Positions 43,698 to 52,595 are shown, numbered from the stretch's first letter. The stretch: 64,000 bases of DNA from RBG-16-49-21 sp040768125 (GCA_040768125.1 JAXGNG010000001.1:1678956-1742955); one strand, 5' to 3'. Translations and numbers: made by a program. The notes: a model not told the origin generated them from the sequence alone.

Positions 43698-44021
43698 GCT
43701 GGTACTCCATCGATGGATCGGGGAGCCTTGCGACCGGGCCCCGTTCCCGGCATGATGGAAGGTACACCGTATAACATGGTTCATGCAATCTTTTTTCGAC
43801 CTTCTCCAGGTAAAAACAGGGGCTTTGCGTTAAGTGGTCCCAGGCTCACCGCGCCGTCGTCCTGAATAAGCCTACGCGGTTTGCATGGTGAAAAAATGCT
43901 TGCCCGGCCCCGGGATGGATGCTATGAATCCTGGGTGACACGGCACCCTTTCCGGGAGCACGGGCCCCTGCCGCGGACAGTTCGCGGCAGTGAAGATGCC
44001 CGATATCGTATAACGGAAAAC

Positions 44022-45758
44022 ATGATGAGAATCTCAATTATACTTGCCCTCCTTCTCTCCGGCGTCGTTGCCTACGCGGCAGAAAAGGAGGAATACTTTA
44101 AGATACTTGAACAGGCGTTCAAATCGAGCGAATACGAGACGGCGATCGACGCCATGGAAGAGGCCGTCAAGGAATACCCCGGAGAAGCGGAATTTCACGC
44201 GGGCCTGGTCTATCTGCTTGTCAATGCGGGGAGATATGACCGTGCTATCGCAGTTGCCAAATCGGCGGACAGGGAATTCCCGCGCAATCCGCGCATCGGC
44301 GACGCCTACCGTGTCTCCCTGACGGGGGCCGGATGGGCGGCGCTCGGTGATAATAACATCGAGAGCGCGTACCGGTTTTTTAAAACCGCCTACCAGCGCT
44401 TCCCGGACGACCGGGAAACGGCGAATGGCTTCGGTCACATGCTCGTGGTAATGAAAAAGAACCGCGCTGCCCTGGAGGTCCTTGAACGGGGGCACGCGAT
44501 GCACCCGGAATACAGCCACATACGGTTTAACCTCGCCTGGGCGTGCATGGCCCGGGGGGACGAGCTCCTTGAGGAAGGGGACGCGGCAGGGGCGGCGTAC
44601 CTGTTCCGCCGCGCCTTCGAACTCGGCGATAAGAACGACGCGGACCTCCATATCGCCTATCTCTACCGCCTTCCGCGGTTCCAGGGTTTCCAGGAGGGGA
44701 GCAGGGTCCTTGTCGCCGCGATGAAGCGCTTCGGCGACAATGACGAGCTCTATCGCGCCGGTTTCTGGCTTTTCCACTCCCTTGCGGACTGGCACCGGGA
44801 CCGCCGCGAGTACCCCGGGATGATCCAGGCCCTCAAGGGCCTCTGCTCGTTCTCGGCGAAGAGGAAGCTCATCTACAGGGACGATATGACCTTCTCCCAT
44901 CTCGCCATCAGTAAAACAAACGCAGAGATTTTCGCCATGATCGAGTCGCTCTGCCCTTACTGGCGAAGGTTCGCCGGCGAGGAGGGGGCGACGGCACGGG
45001 CGCTCCTCGGAAAATTGAGAAAAGACCTGCCGGTGGACCTTTATTTCGTGTACTTCAATCTCCTGGGCCACGTCCTCTACCGCGAGGGAAGGGTTAAAGA
45101 CGCGCGGGTCGAGTTTACGCGGGCCTACAATCTTATCATGAAACTCCCCATGGCCGGGAAATTCAGGTACCGGGAGGAAGTATCAATCCCCTTCCCCCTG
45201 AAGGGGGTGTTCCTCGCCGCGAACTGTGACAGCGAGAACTACGTGACGCACATGGGCCTCAACCGGTGGTGTTACGATATATTCGGTTCCGACGAGAAGG
45301 GAAACCTGATTCGCCCCGGGGTCGAAGAGCAGAAGAGCAGGCTCTCGGATTGGTTCGGATACGGCGCCGCGATACATTCCCCCCTTGACGGTACGGTCAT
45401 CGCCGCGGAGGACGGGCACTCCGATGACCGTCCCTACACGGAGAGTCCCGGGAAGGGCAATTACATCGATATCAGGACCGACGACGGCAAGATACTTCAT
45501 TTCTATCATATACAGAAGGGTTCCGCCACGGTGAGAAAAGGGGAGCGGGTAAAGTCCGGGGACAAAATCGCAAGGCTCGGGAATTCCTCGTCGTTTACCC
45601 CGCACCTTCATTTCGGCGTGTACTCCAGGGACTGGCTTGTTTCACACCCGGTTTTTTTCACGGACTATCACGTGATCGGGAATGGCGAGCGGAGACACGT
45701 GACCAGGGGACAGCCCTCTATCAACCGGGAGAACCAGGAGGTCATCGAGGCGCGTTGA
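44022..45758 (+). CDS. Secreted TPR protein with C-terminal M23 peptidase domain
   Basis: 578 residues from ATG 44022. Signal peptide IILALLLSGVVAYA. Tetratricopeptide-like helices cover about residues 25-400. The C-terminal domain is M23/LytM-like: THMGLNRWCYDI as the first metal-ligand block, SPLDGTVIAAEDG, and HLHFG near the end. These LytM proteins cleave or bind peptidoglycan cross-links. The domain has an insertion between the first ligand block and the core strands, but His/Asp/His ligands appear to be present, so it may be active. It could scaffold and remodel the cell wall. The ribosome site is weak. Confidence 0.82.
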   Translation: MMRISIILALLLSGVVAYAAEKEEYFKILEQAFKSSEYETAIDAMEEAVKEYPGEAEFHAGLVYLLVNAGRYDRAIAVAKSADREFPRNPRIGDAYRVSLTGAGWAALGDNNIESAYRFFKTAYQRFPDDRETANGFGHMLVVMKKNRAALEVLERGHAMHPEYSHIRFNLAWACMARGDELLEEGDAAGAAYLFRRAFELGDKNDADLHIAYLYRLPRFQGFQEGSRVLVAAMKRFGDNDELYRAGFWLFHSLADWHRDRREYPGMIQALKGLCSFSAKRKLIYRDDMTFSHLAISKTNAEIFAMIESLCPYWRRFAGEEGATARALLGKLRKDLPVDLYFVYFNLLGHVLYREGRVKDARVEFTRAYNLIMKLPMAGKFRYREEVSIPFPLKGVFLAANCDSENYVTHMGLNRWCYDIFGSDEKGNLIRPGVEEQKSRLSDWFGYGAAIHSPLDGTVIAAEDGHSDDRPYTESPGKGNYIDIRTDDGKILHFYHIQKGSATVRKGERVKSGDKIARLGNSSSFTPHLHFGVYSRDWLVSHPVFFTDYHVIGNGERRHVTRGQPSINRENQEVIEAR

Positions 45759-45810
45759 TATACAGACGCGGAAGGATTCCCGATCAGTATGGATAGTGTA
45801 TCAAAATATC

Positions 45811-45951
45811 GCCACGGAGACACGGAGACACAAAGGCGGGTCTTCTTCATCGAACCACGGAATCTCGTCCTGTTGTATCGAGTATGCTATTTGGTCTTAT
45901 TGCTGAAAATAAATAACCTGTGTTTTTTCTGTGACCCGGTGCCTCCGTGGC
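45811..45951. repeat. MITE-like palindromic element
   Basis: GCCACGGAG at 45811-45819 is exactly inverted as CTCCGTGGC at 45943-45951, and the similarity of the two ends extends inwards (CACGGAGACACA versus CACCGGGTCACA). The element of about 141 bp has no coding capacity and lies between two genes. CCACGGAGACAC-type elements are scattered in many environmental bacterial genomes. No target-site duplication is obvious. Confidence 0.55.
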
Positions 45952-46025
45952 AAATTGGTATTACCATGCAGTAAATGATACTTTGAGCCGTTGACGCCTG
46001 GAAATAATTGAAAGGAGCGTATAAC

Positions 46026-46661
46026 ATGGGAATAAAATTTTACGCCGTTGGTTGTTCAATATTCGTATCAGCACTTTTCGCGTTGTCCTGCTCGACGTCG
46101 AAGATATCGATGAACAGGGGTGAGCTCGAGAAAGTCGGCACGGTGGCGATCATGAGTTTTGACCGGGCACCGGGCATTCCCCGGGAGATAGCCGTCGAGT
46201 GCGAGGACGCCTTCCGGGGTCATTTCATCGACGCGGGCAAGAGTGTCGTGGAGAGGGCCAGGCTCAGGTCGATAATCGGTGAGGTTGAAAGGGCCCAGGC
46301 GGGGCTGGTCTCCAGTTCCGAGGAGATAGGGAGGCTCACCGGCGCCGGGGCTCTCCTTTTCGGGAGTGTGACGCGCAACGGGGAAGAGGTGAAATGGGTC
46401 GATTATTACGAGTACGTGAAGGACCCCGTCACGAAGAAGTCGGTCAAGGTGCAGAAAAGAAAAAGGAAGAAGTTCTTCACCTTCCAGGTCCAGGCGCGCC
46501 TCGTGTCGACGGTGAACGGCTCCACGATTCTCACCATCGCGAATGAGCGTCCCGAGCGGTCCTACGAGATGACCGATTCGATGACCCTGAGCCGCATGCG
46601 GGGATATATCCTCGACCAGATGGGGAAGGATCTGAAAAAGGCCATTGAAGGTAAAGAATAG
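46026..46661 (+). CDS. CsgG/FlgO-like lipoprotein
   Basis: 211 residues from ATG 46026, with AAAGGAG eight bases upstream. The signal sequence ends in FALSCSTSK, a lipobox-type cysteine. The mature part follows the CsgG/FlgO pattern: VGTVAIMSFDRAPG, SVVERARLRSIIGEVERAQAGLV, LTGAGALLFGSVTRNGEE and a C-terminal Lys/Arg-rich block KKSVKVQKRKRKK that is probably an exposed loop. Relatives form outer-membrane secretion channels or act in envelope assembly. No curli genes are nearby, so the precise role is unknown. Confidence 0.75.
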   Translation: MGIKFYAVGCSIFVSALFALSCSTSKISMNRGELEKVGTVAIMSFDRAPGIPREIAVECEDAFRGHFIDAGKSVVERARLRSIIGEVERAQAGLVSSSEEIGRLTGAGALLFGSVTRNGEEVKWVDYYEYVKDPVTKKSVKVQKRKRKKFFTFQVQARLVSTVNGSTILTIANERPERSYEMTDSMTLSRMRGYILDQMGKDLKKAIEGKE

Positions 46662-46706
46662 GCCGGGATTTATCCGAAGAATTTTTTTTAAAAATAATCT
46701 TTTTTA

Positions 46707-46880
46707 TTGACATGGATCAAGGGGCAGATTATTAATTGCTTATTGGTTGGTTGTCCAATATAAATATTGGACACAAATTAATATAATCAAATCAATGCAG
46801 AATATATCAAATTTTTCATACAAAGGGCAGGGGTATCATTCCCGGCCTTTTTCCGGGCATAAAGTTGGTTGAACGACCAA
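46707..46880 (+). promoter_or_regulatory. Promoter and TTGG/CCAA operator region of the second acyl-CoA cluster
   Basis: TTGACA (46707-46712) lies 17 bp before TATTAA (46730-46735). A perfect 22-bp palindrome, TGTCCAATAT-AA-ATATTGGACA (46752-46773), follows around the predicted start of transcription. It overlaps TATTGG/CCAATA (46741-46760), and TTGGT-6-ACCAA recurs at 46865-46880. The repeated TTGG/CCAA half-sites suggest one repressor with several sites; the TetR protein at 61696 is a candidate. Confidence 0.6.
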
Positions 46881-46935
46881 TTAAAATATTGGCCCGCGTC
46901 CCGGGCCGCCTGGTTCTTTTAAAAGAAGCAGCTGG

Positions 46936-47493
46936 ATGGAGCGAATGCTGTTAAAGGGTTGCCTTCATACCCACACCACCTGTTCGGACGGGAAAATGAC
47001 GCCCCAGCAGGTGGCCGATGCCTACGAGTCGCGCGGGTATGATTTTATCGCCTTCACGGACCATGATTACCTGCTCAAACCGAGCTACCGTGAGGAGTAT
47101 GAGCGCGTGAAGACCGGCATGATCCTTTTCCACGGGATCGAGCTCACGGTCTTCGTAAAGGGATACATACACGTGGGGAAAATCGAGGGCGATTCCGAGG
47201 AGCTCCATATTTTCAACCATATCGGCGAATACGATCTATCGCCGGAGCAGGTCCTCGATCGGCTTGCGGTCCTCGAGACCATGTATCCCATCGACGCGGT
47301 GGAGATCACGACGAAGGGATTCAGGGACAGAATTTTTGAGGATCTCGAGATTAAGTATCCGAAGATCGCCTCGGACGACTCCCACACGATGGTGGGAATC
47401 GGGAGGGCCTGGGTGGAGCTCGACGCATCAAAAAGCAGGGACTCCATCCTGCGCGCGATCAGGAAGGGAGCTTTCTGGAACTGTTATCTCTGA
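46936..47493 (+). CDS. PHP-domain metal-dependent phosphoesterase-like protein
   Basis: 185 residues. PHP motifs: CLHTHTTCSDGKM at the N-terminus, FTDHDYL, a mid-region metal His (FHGIEL) and DDSHTMVG. The family performs phosphoester or related hydrolysis with up to three metal ions. It is the first gene after a near-consensus promoter with palindromic operators and precedes the acyl-CoA cluster, but its connection with that pathway is unclear. ATG 46936 has a poor ribosome site; a second ATG nine bases on is possible. Confidence 0.85.
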   Translation: MERMLLKGCLHTHTTCSDGKMTPQQVADAYESRGYDFIAFTDHDYLLKPSYREEYERVKTGMILFHGIELTVFVKGYIHVGKIEGDSEELHIFNHIGEYDLSPEQVLDRLAVLETMYPIDAVEITTKGFRDRIFEDLEIKYPKIASDDSHTMVGIGRAWVELDASKSRDSILRAIRKGAFWNCYL

Positions 47494-47549
47494 AAGGGAT
47501 GGCGGGGTATAACAATAGTCTGTAACGTCATGAAGGAGGTGGCATCGTG

Positions 47550-47594
47550 ATGCGGTATCACGACAACGCAACGAGGAGGATGGGCAATGGCTAA
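47550..47594 (+). CDS. Possible 14-codon leader peptide overlapping the next start
   Basis: An ATG at 47550 has AAGGAGG 10 bases upstream (47533-47539), a better site than most genes here. It encodes MRYHDNATRRMGNG and its TAA (47592-47594) overlaps the start region of the thiolase-like gene (ATG 47587). A small hairpin CGTGAT/ATCACG (47546-47562) covers its start. It may couple translation or regulate; chance is possible. Confidence 0.3.
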   Translation: MRYHDNATRRMGNG

Positions 47595-48738
47595 AGGGAA
47601 ACGTGTGGCGATCTGCGCCGTGGCGCAGGTAAAGAACGAAGGAGATTACTGGTATCAGCGTTTTCAAAACATGCTGCTCGACTGCTTCGAGTCGATCATG
47701 GAGGAGACAAAGGTGACCTTCGACATGGAGAAGGGCATCCGGAACGTCATCACCTGTTCCGACGACGTCTTCGACGCGCGTACCATATCCGACAATGGAA
47801 TGACCGATGTCGTGGGGGCGCAGTTCCGCGGCGAGGAAAAGATGGCCCAGGAGAGCATCAACGGCCTCGGCTACGCCATGGCATGCATTCTTTCGGGCCA
47901 CGACGACGTGATCCTCTACATGGGGCACGCGAAGGAGTCTCAGCCTGAAAGCCGCCAGATGTGCACCAACCTGGCCTTCGACCCCTTCTACACCAGGCCC
48001 CTGGGGCTTGACTACCAGAACGCGAACGCTCTCCAGGCCCGGGCCTACATGGAGAAGTCCGGCGTGAGCGACGAGCAACTCGCGAAGATCGTGGTGCGGT
48101 CCCGCGTGAACGCGAAGAAGAACCCCTTCGCCCGGGACAACGAAACGGTGGACGAGAAGGCGGTCCTGAATTCGCCGATGCTCGCCGACCCGATCCGGGC
48201 GCTCCACTACTACCCGGTCACTGACTGGGCCTTCGGGTTGCTTCTCTGTTGCGAGGAGCGCGCCAAGGAGTTCACGAAAAACCCCGTATGGCTCACTGGA
48301 TACGGATCCTGCATGGACAGCTATTTTCTCGGGGACAGGGACCTTGTCTCCAACTTCTCGCTCAAAAATGCGGCACAGCGGGCCTACGCAATGGCAGGCG
48401 TCAAGGATCCGCGCAAGGAGATCAATTGTTTCGAACTTGACGACCACGCAGCCTACCAGCTCCCGATGTGGGCCGAAGGTGTAGGCCTGGCCGACGAGGG
48501 GAAGGGAGGAGCCTGGATCGACTCCGGCGGGCCGGATAAGTCGAATGTGAACCTCTCGGGAGGCCATCTTAACGGCAATCCCCTTCTACTCGGTGGGGCC
48601 GCCAGGGCCATCGACTGCGTGCTTCAGCTTCGCGGAGAGGCCGGGGAGCGCCAGGTGAAGGGCGTTAAGCGCGCCCTTGCACAGGGTACATACGGGCCCG
48701 CGGGACAGCATCAGGCCGTCGTGATAATGGAAGCGTAG
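47587..48738 (+). CDS. Thiolase-fold protein, alpha type, module A (no catalytic cysteine)
   Basis: 383 residues with thiolase-superfamily layout and DUF35-partner character. By alignment to the intact thiolase at 8820, counting back from the conserved SG before HDDVILYMG, the nucleophilic Cys is replaced by Ala within FRGEEKMAQES. The catalytic His motif GHP reads GNP in LNGNPLLLGG. It should not form the acyl-enzyme of Claisen thiolases. Its partner is probably the beta-type gene 12 bp downstream, and a paralogous pair lies at 57853-60167. Thiolase-fold proteins working with DUF35 partners include the steroid side-chain aldolases, one possible function. GAGGAGG precedes the ATG. Confidence 0.82.
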   Translation: MAKGKRVAICAVAQVKNEGDYWYQRFQNMLLDCFESIMEETKVTFDMEKGIRNVITCSDDVFDARTISDNGMTDVVGAQFRGEEKMAQESINGLGYAMACILSGHDDVILYMGHAKESQPESRQMCTNLAFDPFYTRPLGLDYQNANALQARAYMEKSGVSDEQLAKIVVRSRVNAKKNPFARDNETVDEKAVLNSPMLADPIRALHYYPVTDWAFGLLLCCEERAKEFTKNPVWLTGYGSCMDSYFLGDRDLVSNFSLKNAAQRAYAMAGVKDPRKEINCFELDDHAAYQLPMWAEGVGLADEGKGGAWIDSGGPDKSNVNLSGGHLNGNPLLLGGAARAIDCVLQLRGEAGERQVKGVKRALAQGTYGPAGQHQAVVIMEA

Positions 48739-48750
48739 GGAGGCGGATCA

Positions 48751-49950
48751 ATGGCACACAGGAAGAAGAACAGGAACGTAGGAATAATCGGAATCGGCCA
48801 GACGAAGCACTCCAGCCACCGGGAGGATGTCAACCAGCCGGAAATGATACACGAGGCGGTGAGCGAGGCTCTCAAGGATGCCGGTATCACGATGAAGGAT
48901 GTTGACTGCATCGTCCACGGCAACATGGAGCTCTTCGAGATGGTCCACCAGCCGGACCTCTGGCACAGCCTGGGCACCGGCGCCATGGGCAAGGAATGCA
49001 TACGGATCACCACGGGGGGCACCGTGGGGGCCACCGTGGCGTGCGCGGCGGACAACCTGATCGCCTCGGGGATGTACGACATCGTCATGGCCATCGGCTT
49101 CGAGAAGCTCCAGGAGGGGCACACCACGGGGGGCATCACCAACATGGCAGATCCCCTCTGGTTCCGTCACCTCCAGACCGGGGCCCTTACCGGTTCAAAG
49201 GCCTATGACCTGATCAGGGAATTCGGCGAGGAGCGCGCGAAACGGGTATCGATGATGTACCGCATCATCATGGACAAGCACGCGGGGATGAACGAGAAGG
49301 CCCACCGCGCCTTCGGTCTCGAGTTCGAGCAGATGGACGACCTGATCAAGACCTCGCCCAAGCTCGTGGGGGACCTGAAGCTCATCGAGATGTGCTCACA
49401 GTCCGACGGCGCGTGCTGCGTGATCTTCGCGTGCGAGAAGAAGGCGAAGAAGCTCGCGAAGACCCCGGTCTGGGTGCGCGACCACATCACGGTCCACCGC
49501 GAGGAGACCTTCGTCATATTCGGGTATGATGAGAAATACCCCGTGCCGCAGACCCACCGGTTCGCAGCGGAGCACCTTTACAAGCGCAACGGGATCGATA
49601 AGCCCCTGGAGTACTTCGACGTGTTCGAGATGTACGACCCGGCGAGTTGGTGGGCCGTGGACTGGATACGCGATTTCTTCCAGTTGAAGGGAGACGAGCA
49701 TATCAAGCTGGTGGAAAACAAGGAGATCATGATCGACGGATCGATGCCGATCAACCCCTCGGGGGGCGTTATCGGGTCGAATCCCATCGGGGCCACGGCC
49801 CTGGTACGGATTGCCGAAGCGGCCCTCCAGGTCCGCGGAAGCGCGGGGAAACACCAGGTGCCGAAGCCCGTAAACCACGCCCTGGCCTCCGGCTTCGGCG
49901 GCACGATGTGGACGGTGCTCACGATGCTCGAAAAGGAACTCAACTGGTAG
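48751..49950 (+). CDS. Thiolase-fold protein, beta type, module A (no catalytic cysteine)
   Basis: 399 residues. The segment corresponding to the nucleophile reads RITTGGTVGATV, placing Gly where the Cys should be, and the GHP motif reads SNP in GSNPIGATAL. It is clearly paralogous to the gene at 59010 (TTGGT and CNPIGATGL at the same places), while the gene just upstream is of the alpha type. The alpha-beta order and 12-bp gap suggest a heteromeric complex. Retained features are the thiolase N-terminal GIIGIGQT, SDGACCVIFA and FGG. Retro-aldol, hydratase-like or regulatory roles are all possible; an ordinary thiolase reaction is unlikely. Confidence 0.82.
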   Translation: MAHRKKNRNVGIIGIGQTKHSSHREDVNQPEMIHEAVSEALKDAGITMKDVDCIVHGNMELFEMVHQPDLWHSLGTGAMGKECIRITTGGTVGATVACAADNLIASGMYDIVMAIGFEKLQEGHTTGGITNMADPLWFRHLQTGALTGSKAYDLIREFGEERAKRVSMMYRIIMDKHAGMNEKAHRAFGLEFEQMDDLIKTSPKLVGDLKLIEMCSQSDGACCVIFACEKKAKKLAKTPVWVRDHITVHREETFVIFGYDEKYPVPQTHRFAAEHLYKRNGIDKPLEYFDVFEMYDPASWWAVDWIRDFFQLKGDEHIKLVENKEIMIDGSMPINPSGGVIGSNPIGATALVRIAEAALQVRGSAGKHQVPKPVNHALASGFGGTMWTVLTMLEKELNW

Positions 49951-49959
49951 GAGGATGTC

Positions 49960-51144
49960 ATGGCTGAATACTGGGGAATCAAGGTAGAAGATATATTCAA
50001 CAGCATGAAGGAGCGCTTCCGCCCCGAGGGGGCCAAGGGAGTAGACGCTTCTTATGGATACGATATCGAGGACGAGGGGAAGTGGAAGCTGACGGTGAAG
50101 AACGATTCAATGACCCTTGAAAAGGGCGCCGATCTTTCCGGCTGCGTTTCCACGATGGTGACCAACGGCGAGAATTTCGTGGGTATCAACACGGGCAAGG
50201 TGGATGCCGCGGGGGCCTTCACCTCCGGGAAGGTCAAGGTGGAGGGCGACCTGGGCGCCTTCGGGAAGACCGGCAAGATGTTCAGGAAGTACGTGCCCCC
50301 CAAGAGGGAGATGACCACGAGGGATTATCTCGTCGACATGTTCGGCACCGTGGAGGCCCGCTTCAAGAAGGACGTGGCCAAGGACCTCGATTTCATCATT
50401 ACCATCGTTGTCAGCGGACCGGACGGCGGAGTCTGGTCAGTCACGATCAAGAACGGGACGTGCAAGGTCAAGGAAGGGCCGGTTGACAATCCCACTGTCA
50501 CCCTGGAAGTGGGGGACAAGGACTGGGTGGACCTGACCCTCGGGAAGGTGGACGCACAGACCCTCCTCTCCGCGGGGAAGGGTTCCGTCAAGGGCGAGAT
50601 CGCCATGGCGATGAAATGGGGCGAGATTTTTGAGAAGTACGTAGACCCCATGGGAAGCGGAGAAAAGGAGCAGGAACTCCTCGTGTTAAAGAAGACCATC
50701 TCCGTGGACATGCGCTACGCCACGGGCCCCGTCATGGGAAAATTCCTGAAGGCCTTCAAGGACAGGAAGATACTCGGCAACAAGTGCCCCAAGTGCGGCC
50801 GCATCCAGCTCCCGGCGAGGGAGGTCTGCGCCGAGTGCCGCGTGCGCGTCACGGACTTCGTCGAGGTGGGCCCGAAGGGCCAGGTGCGCTACATGGAATA
50901 CGTGTACTACGCCAGCCCCGACCCCCTCACTGGGGAGACCAGGGAGACACCCTACGGGATGGCGAACATCCTCCTGGACGGCTGCGAGGGGAACGACACT
51001 TTCGCCCATCTCATCCGGCGCGACCAGATCGACCTGATCAAGGGCGGGAACAACGAGGTTTCCGGCACGAGGGTCCGTCCCGTATGGAACGAGGACCCGA
51101 AGGGGAACATCTTTGATCTCAAGTACTTCGAGATAGACGAGTGA
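49960..51144 (+). CDS. Double SCP2 domain fused to DUF35 zinc-ribbon/OB-fold
   Basis: 394 residues. Residues 1-110 and 118-230 are two SCP2-like domains that share the pattern KLTVKNDSMTLEKG/ vs VTIKNGTCKVKEG with similar positions of VDAAGAFTSGKVKVEG and VDAQTLLSAGKGSVKG. Residues 255-394 are a DUF35 unit: zinc ribbon CPKCGRIQLPAREVCAEC with all four Cys, then the OB fold. DUF35 proteins are partner subunits of thiolase-fold enzymes, and SCP2 domains bind lipids or sterols, so the protein probably delivers a bulky acyl-CoA to the thiolase-like pair upstream. I do not know this three-domain order from characterised proteins. GAGG precedes the ATG. Confidence 0.85.
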   Translation: MAEYWGIKVEDIFNSMKERFRPEGAKGVDASYGYDIEDEGKWKLTVKNDSMTLEKGADLSGCVSTMVTNGENFVGINTGKVDAAGAFTSGKVKVEGDLGAFGKTGKMFRKYVPPKREMTTRDYLVDMFGTVEARFKKDVAKDLDFIITIVVSGPDGGVWSVTIKNGTCKVKEGPVDNPTVTLEVGDKDWVDLTLGKVDAQTLLSAGKGSVKGEIAMAMKWGEIFEKYVDPMGSGEKEQELLVLKKTISVDMRYATGPVMGKFLKAFKDRKILGNKCPKCGRIQLPAREVCAECRVRVTDFVEVGPKGQVRYMEYVYYASPDPLTGETRETPYGMANILLDGCEGNDTFAHLIRRDQIDLIKGGNNEVSGTRVRPVWNEDPKGNIFDLKYFEIDE

Positions 51145-51158
51145 GGAGGGAGACGGGT

Positions 51159-52589
51159 ATGAATATCGACAAGAATGACTGTTTCATCGTTGAAGGCAAG
51201 CTCGCGCTTCCCTACAGCTATTTTCCGGGACGGGTGGGGAGCAAGTTTATCATCACCCTCCGGGACGAGAAAAAAATAATGGGTACGAAGTGCCCCACCT
51301 GCAACACGGTGTATCTTCCGCCGCGCCAGGTCTGCGACAAGGATTTCACCGACATACGGGAAAACTGGGTCGAGGTGGACAAGAAGGGGACCGTGGTCAA
51401 TTACACGGTGGTGCGCTACGATGACAAGCACCTGCCGCGGAAGGCGCCCTTCGTGCTGGCACTGATCAAGCTCGAGGGGGCCGATACGCCCTTCATGCAT
51501 ATCCTCGAGGAGATCGCTCCCGAGGACGTGAAGATAGGTATGGGAGTGGAGGCGGTCTTCGCGACGGAGACCACCAACACCATCCTTGATATCGACCACT
51601 TTAAGCCCGCCGCGGCGCGCGGAAGCAAGGTTGCCGATCGTCACGCCCTCAGGAAGGGAAAAGAAGTCAAAATCCAGGCCGTGGAAGAGGCGACGGCTGA
51701 AGTAAAAAGGAAAGGAGGAAGACCAGACATGTCACAACCGGTAATCATCACCGCCGCCCTCACCGGCGCGGCCACCATGAAGAATCAGAATCCGAACGTT
51801 CCCTACTCGCCGGAGGAGTTCGCCGAGGAGGCGTACAAGTGCTGGAAGGCCGGCGCCGCCATGGTGCACGTCCATGCCCGCGCCGACAACGGTATGGCAA
51901 CGCACGAGCACGAGCGGATAAAGGCCACCCATGACGCCATCAAGGACAAGTGTCCCGAGCTCATCGTGAACCTGAGCTCCGCCGTGGGCATGGGCAAGAC
52001 AGCCGAGCAGCGGATCAGCCAGATCGTGGCGATCAAGCCGGAGATGGCGTCCCTGAACACCAACACGATGAACTTCAGCATCATCGACCGGAAGACCGGT
52101 AAGATCTTCATCGACTACGTTTTCGAAAACACCTTCACCATGCTCCAGGATTTCGGCAAGGCCATGGAGGAGAACGGCGTCAAGCCCGAGATCGAGGTCT
52201 ACGACATGGGCGGCCTGGACAACACCATGCTCATCGCCAAGCAGGGCTTCTTCACCGACCCGATGAACTTCAACTTCGTCTGGGGCGTCGCGGGCGGCCA
52301 GTCCTTCCGCGCCGAGTCCTTCATCGCCCTGATGAACGCCCTGCCCCCGAAGGCGAACTTCACCACCTGCGGCGTGGGCACGGACGAATTCCCCTGCATC
52401 ATGCAGTCCTGCCTCCTGGGCGGCCACATGCGCGTCGGCCTCGAGGACAACATCAGGATGCCGAACGGCGAGCTGGCCAAGGGAAGCTGGGAGCTGGTCG
52501 AGGTGGCGGCGACGATCGCCGATTGCCTGGGCAGGCCCGTGGCGACTCCCGACGAGGCCCGCGCGATCATGGGATTGAGGAAGAAATAG
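51159..52589 (+). CDS. DUF35 domain fused to a BKACE (beta-keto acid cleavage) enzyme
   Basis: 476 residues from ATG 51159. Residues 1-155 are a DUF35 unit whose zinc ribbon has only three of four Cys: C45, C48, C59, then Asp62. Residues 188-476 are a BKACE/Kce-type enzyme (ITAALTGA, the zinc-binding MVHVHAR, NLSSAVGMG, YDMGGLDN). BKACE enzymes cleave beta-keto acids with acetyl-CoA to acetoacetate and a new acyl-CoA. The codons at the join contain AAGGAGG followed about 10 bases later by ATG (51729), the usual BKACE start, so the enzyme may also be translated separately. It completes module A with the thiolase-like pair. Confidence 0.85.
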   Translation: MNIDKNDCFIVEGKLALPYSYFPGRVGSKFIITLRDEKKIMGTKCPTCNTVYLPPRQVCDKDFTDIRENWVEVDKKGTVVNYTVVRYDDKHLPRKAPFVLALIKLEGADTPFMHILEEIAPEDVKIGMGVEAVFATETTNTILDIDHFKPAAARGSKVADRHALRKGKEVKIQAVEEATAEVKRKGGRPDMSQPVIITAALTGAATMKNQNPNVPYSPEEFAEEAYKCWKAGAAMVHVHARADNGMATHEHERIKATHDAIKDKCPELIVNLSSAVGMGKTAEQRISQIVAIKPEMASLNTNTMNFSIIDRKTGKIFIDYVFENTFTMLQDFGKAMEENGVKPEIEVYDMGGLDNTMLIAKQGFFTDPMNFNFVWGVAGGQSFRAESFIALMNALPPKANFTTCGVGTDEFPCIMQSCLLGGHMRVGLEDNIRMPNGELAKGSWELVEVAATIADCLGRPVATPDEARAIMGLRKK

Positions 52590-52595
52590 TTTTTT

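Noticed and set aside
46936..46945. ATG 46945 as the start of the PHP gene
   Set aside because: The GGAG before it is only three bases away, too close for normal initiation, so ATG 46936 was kept although its own ribosome site is weak.
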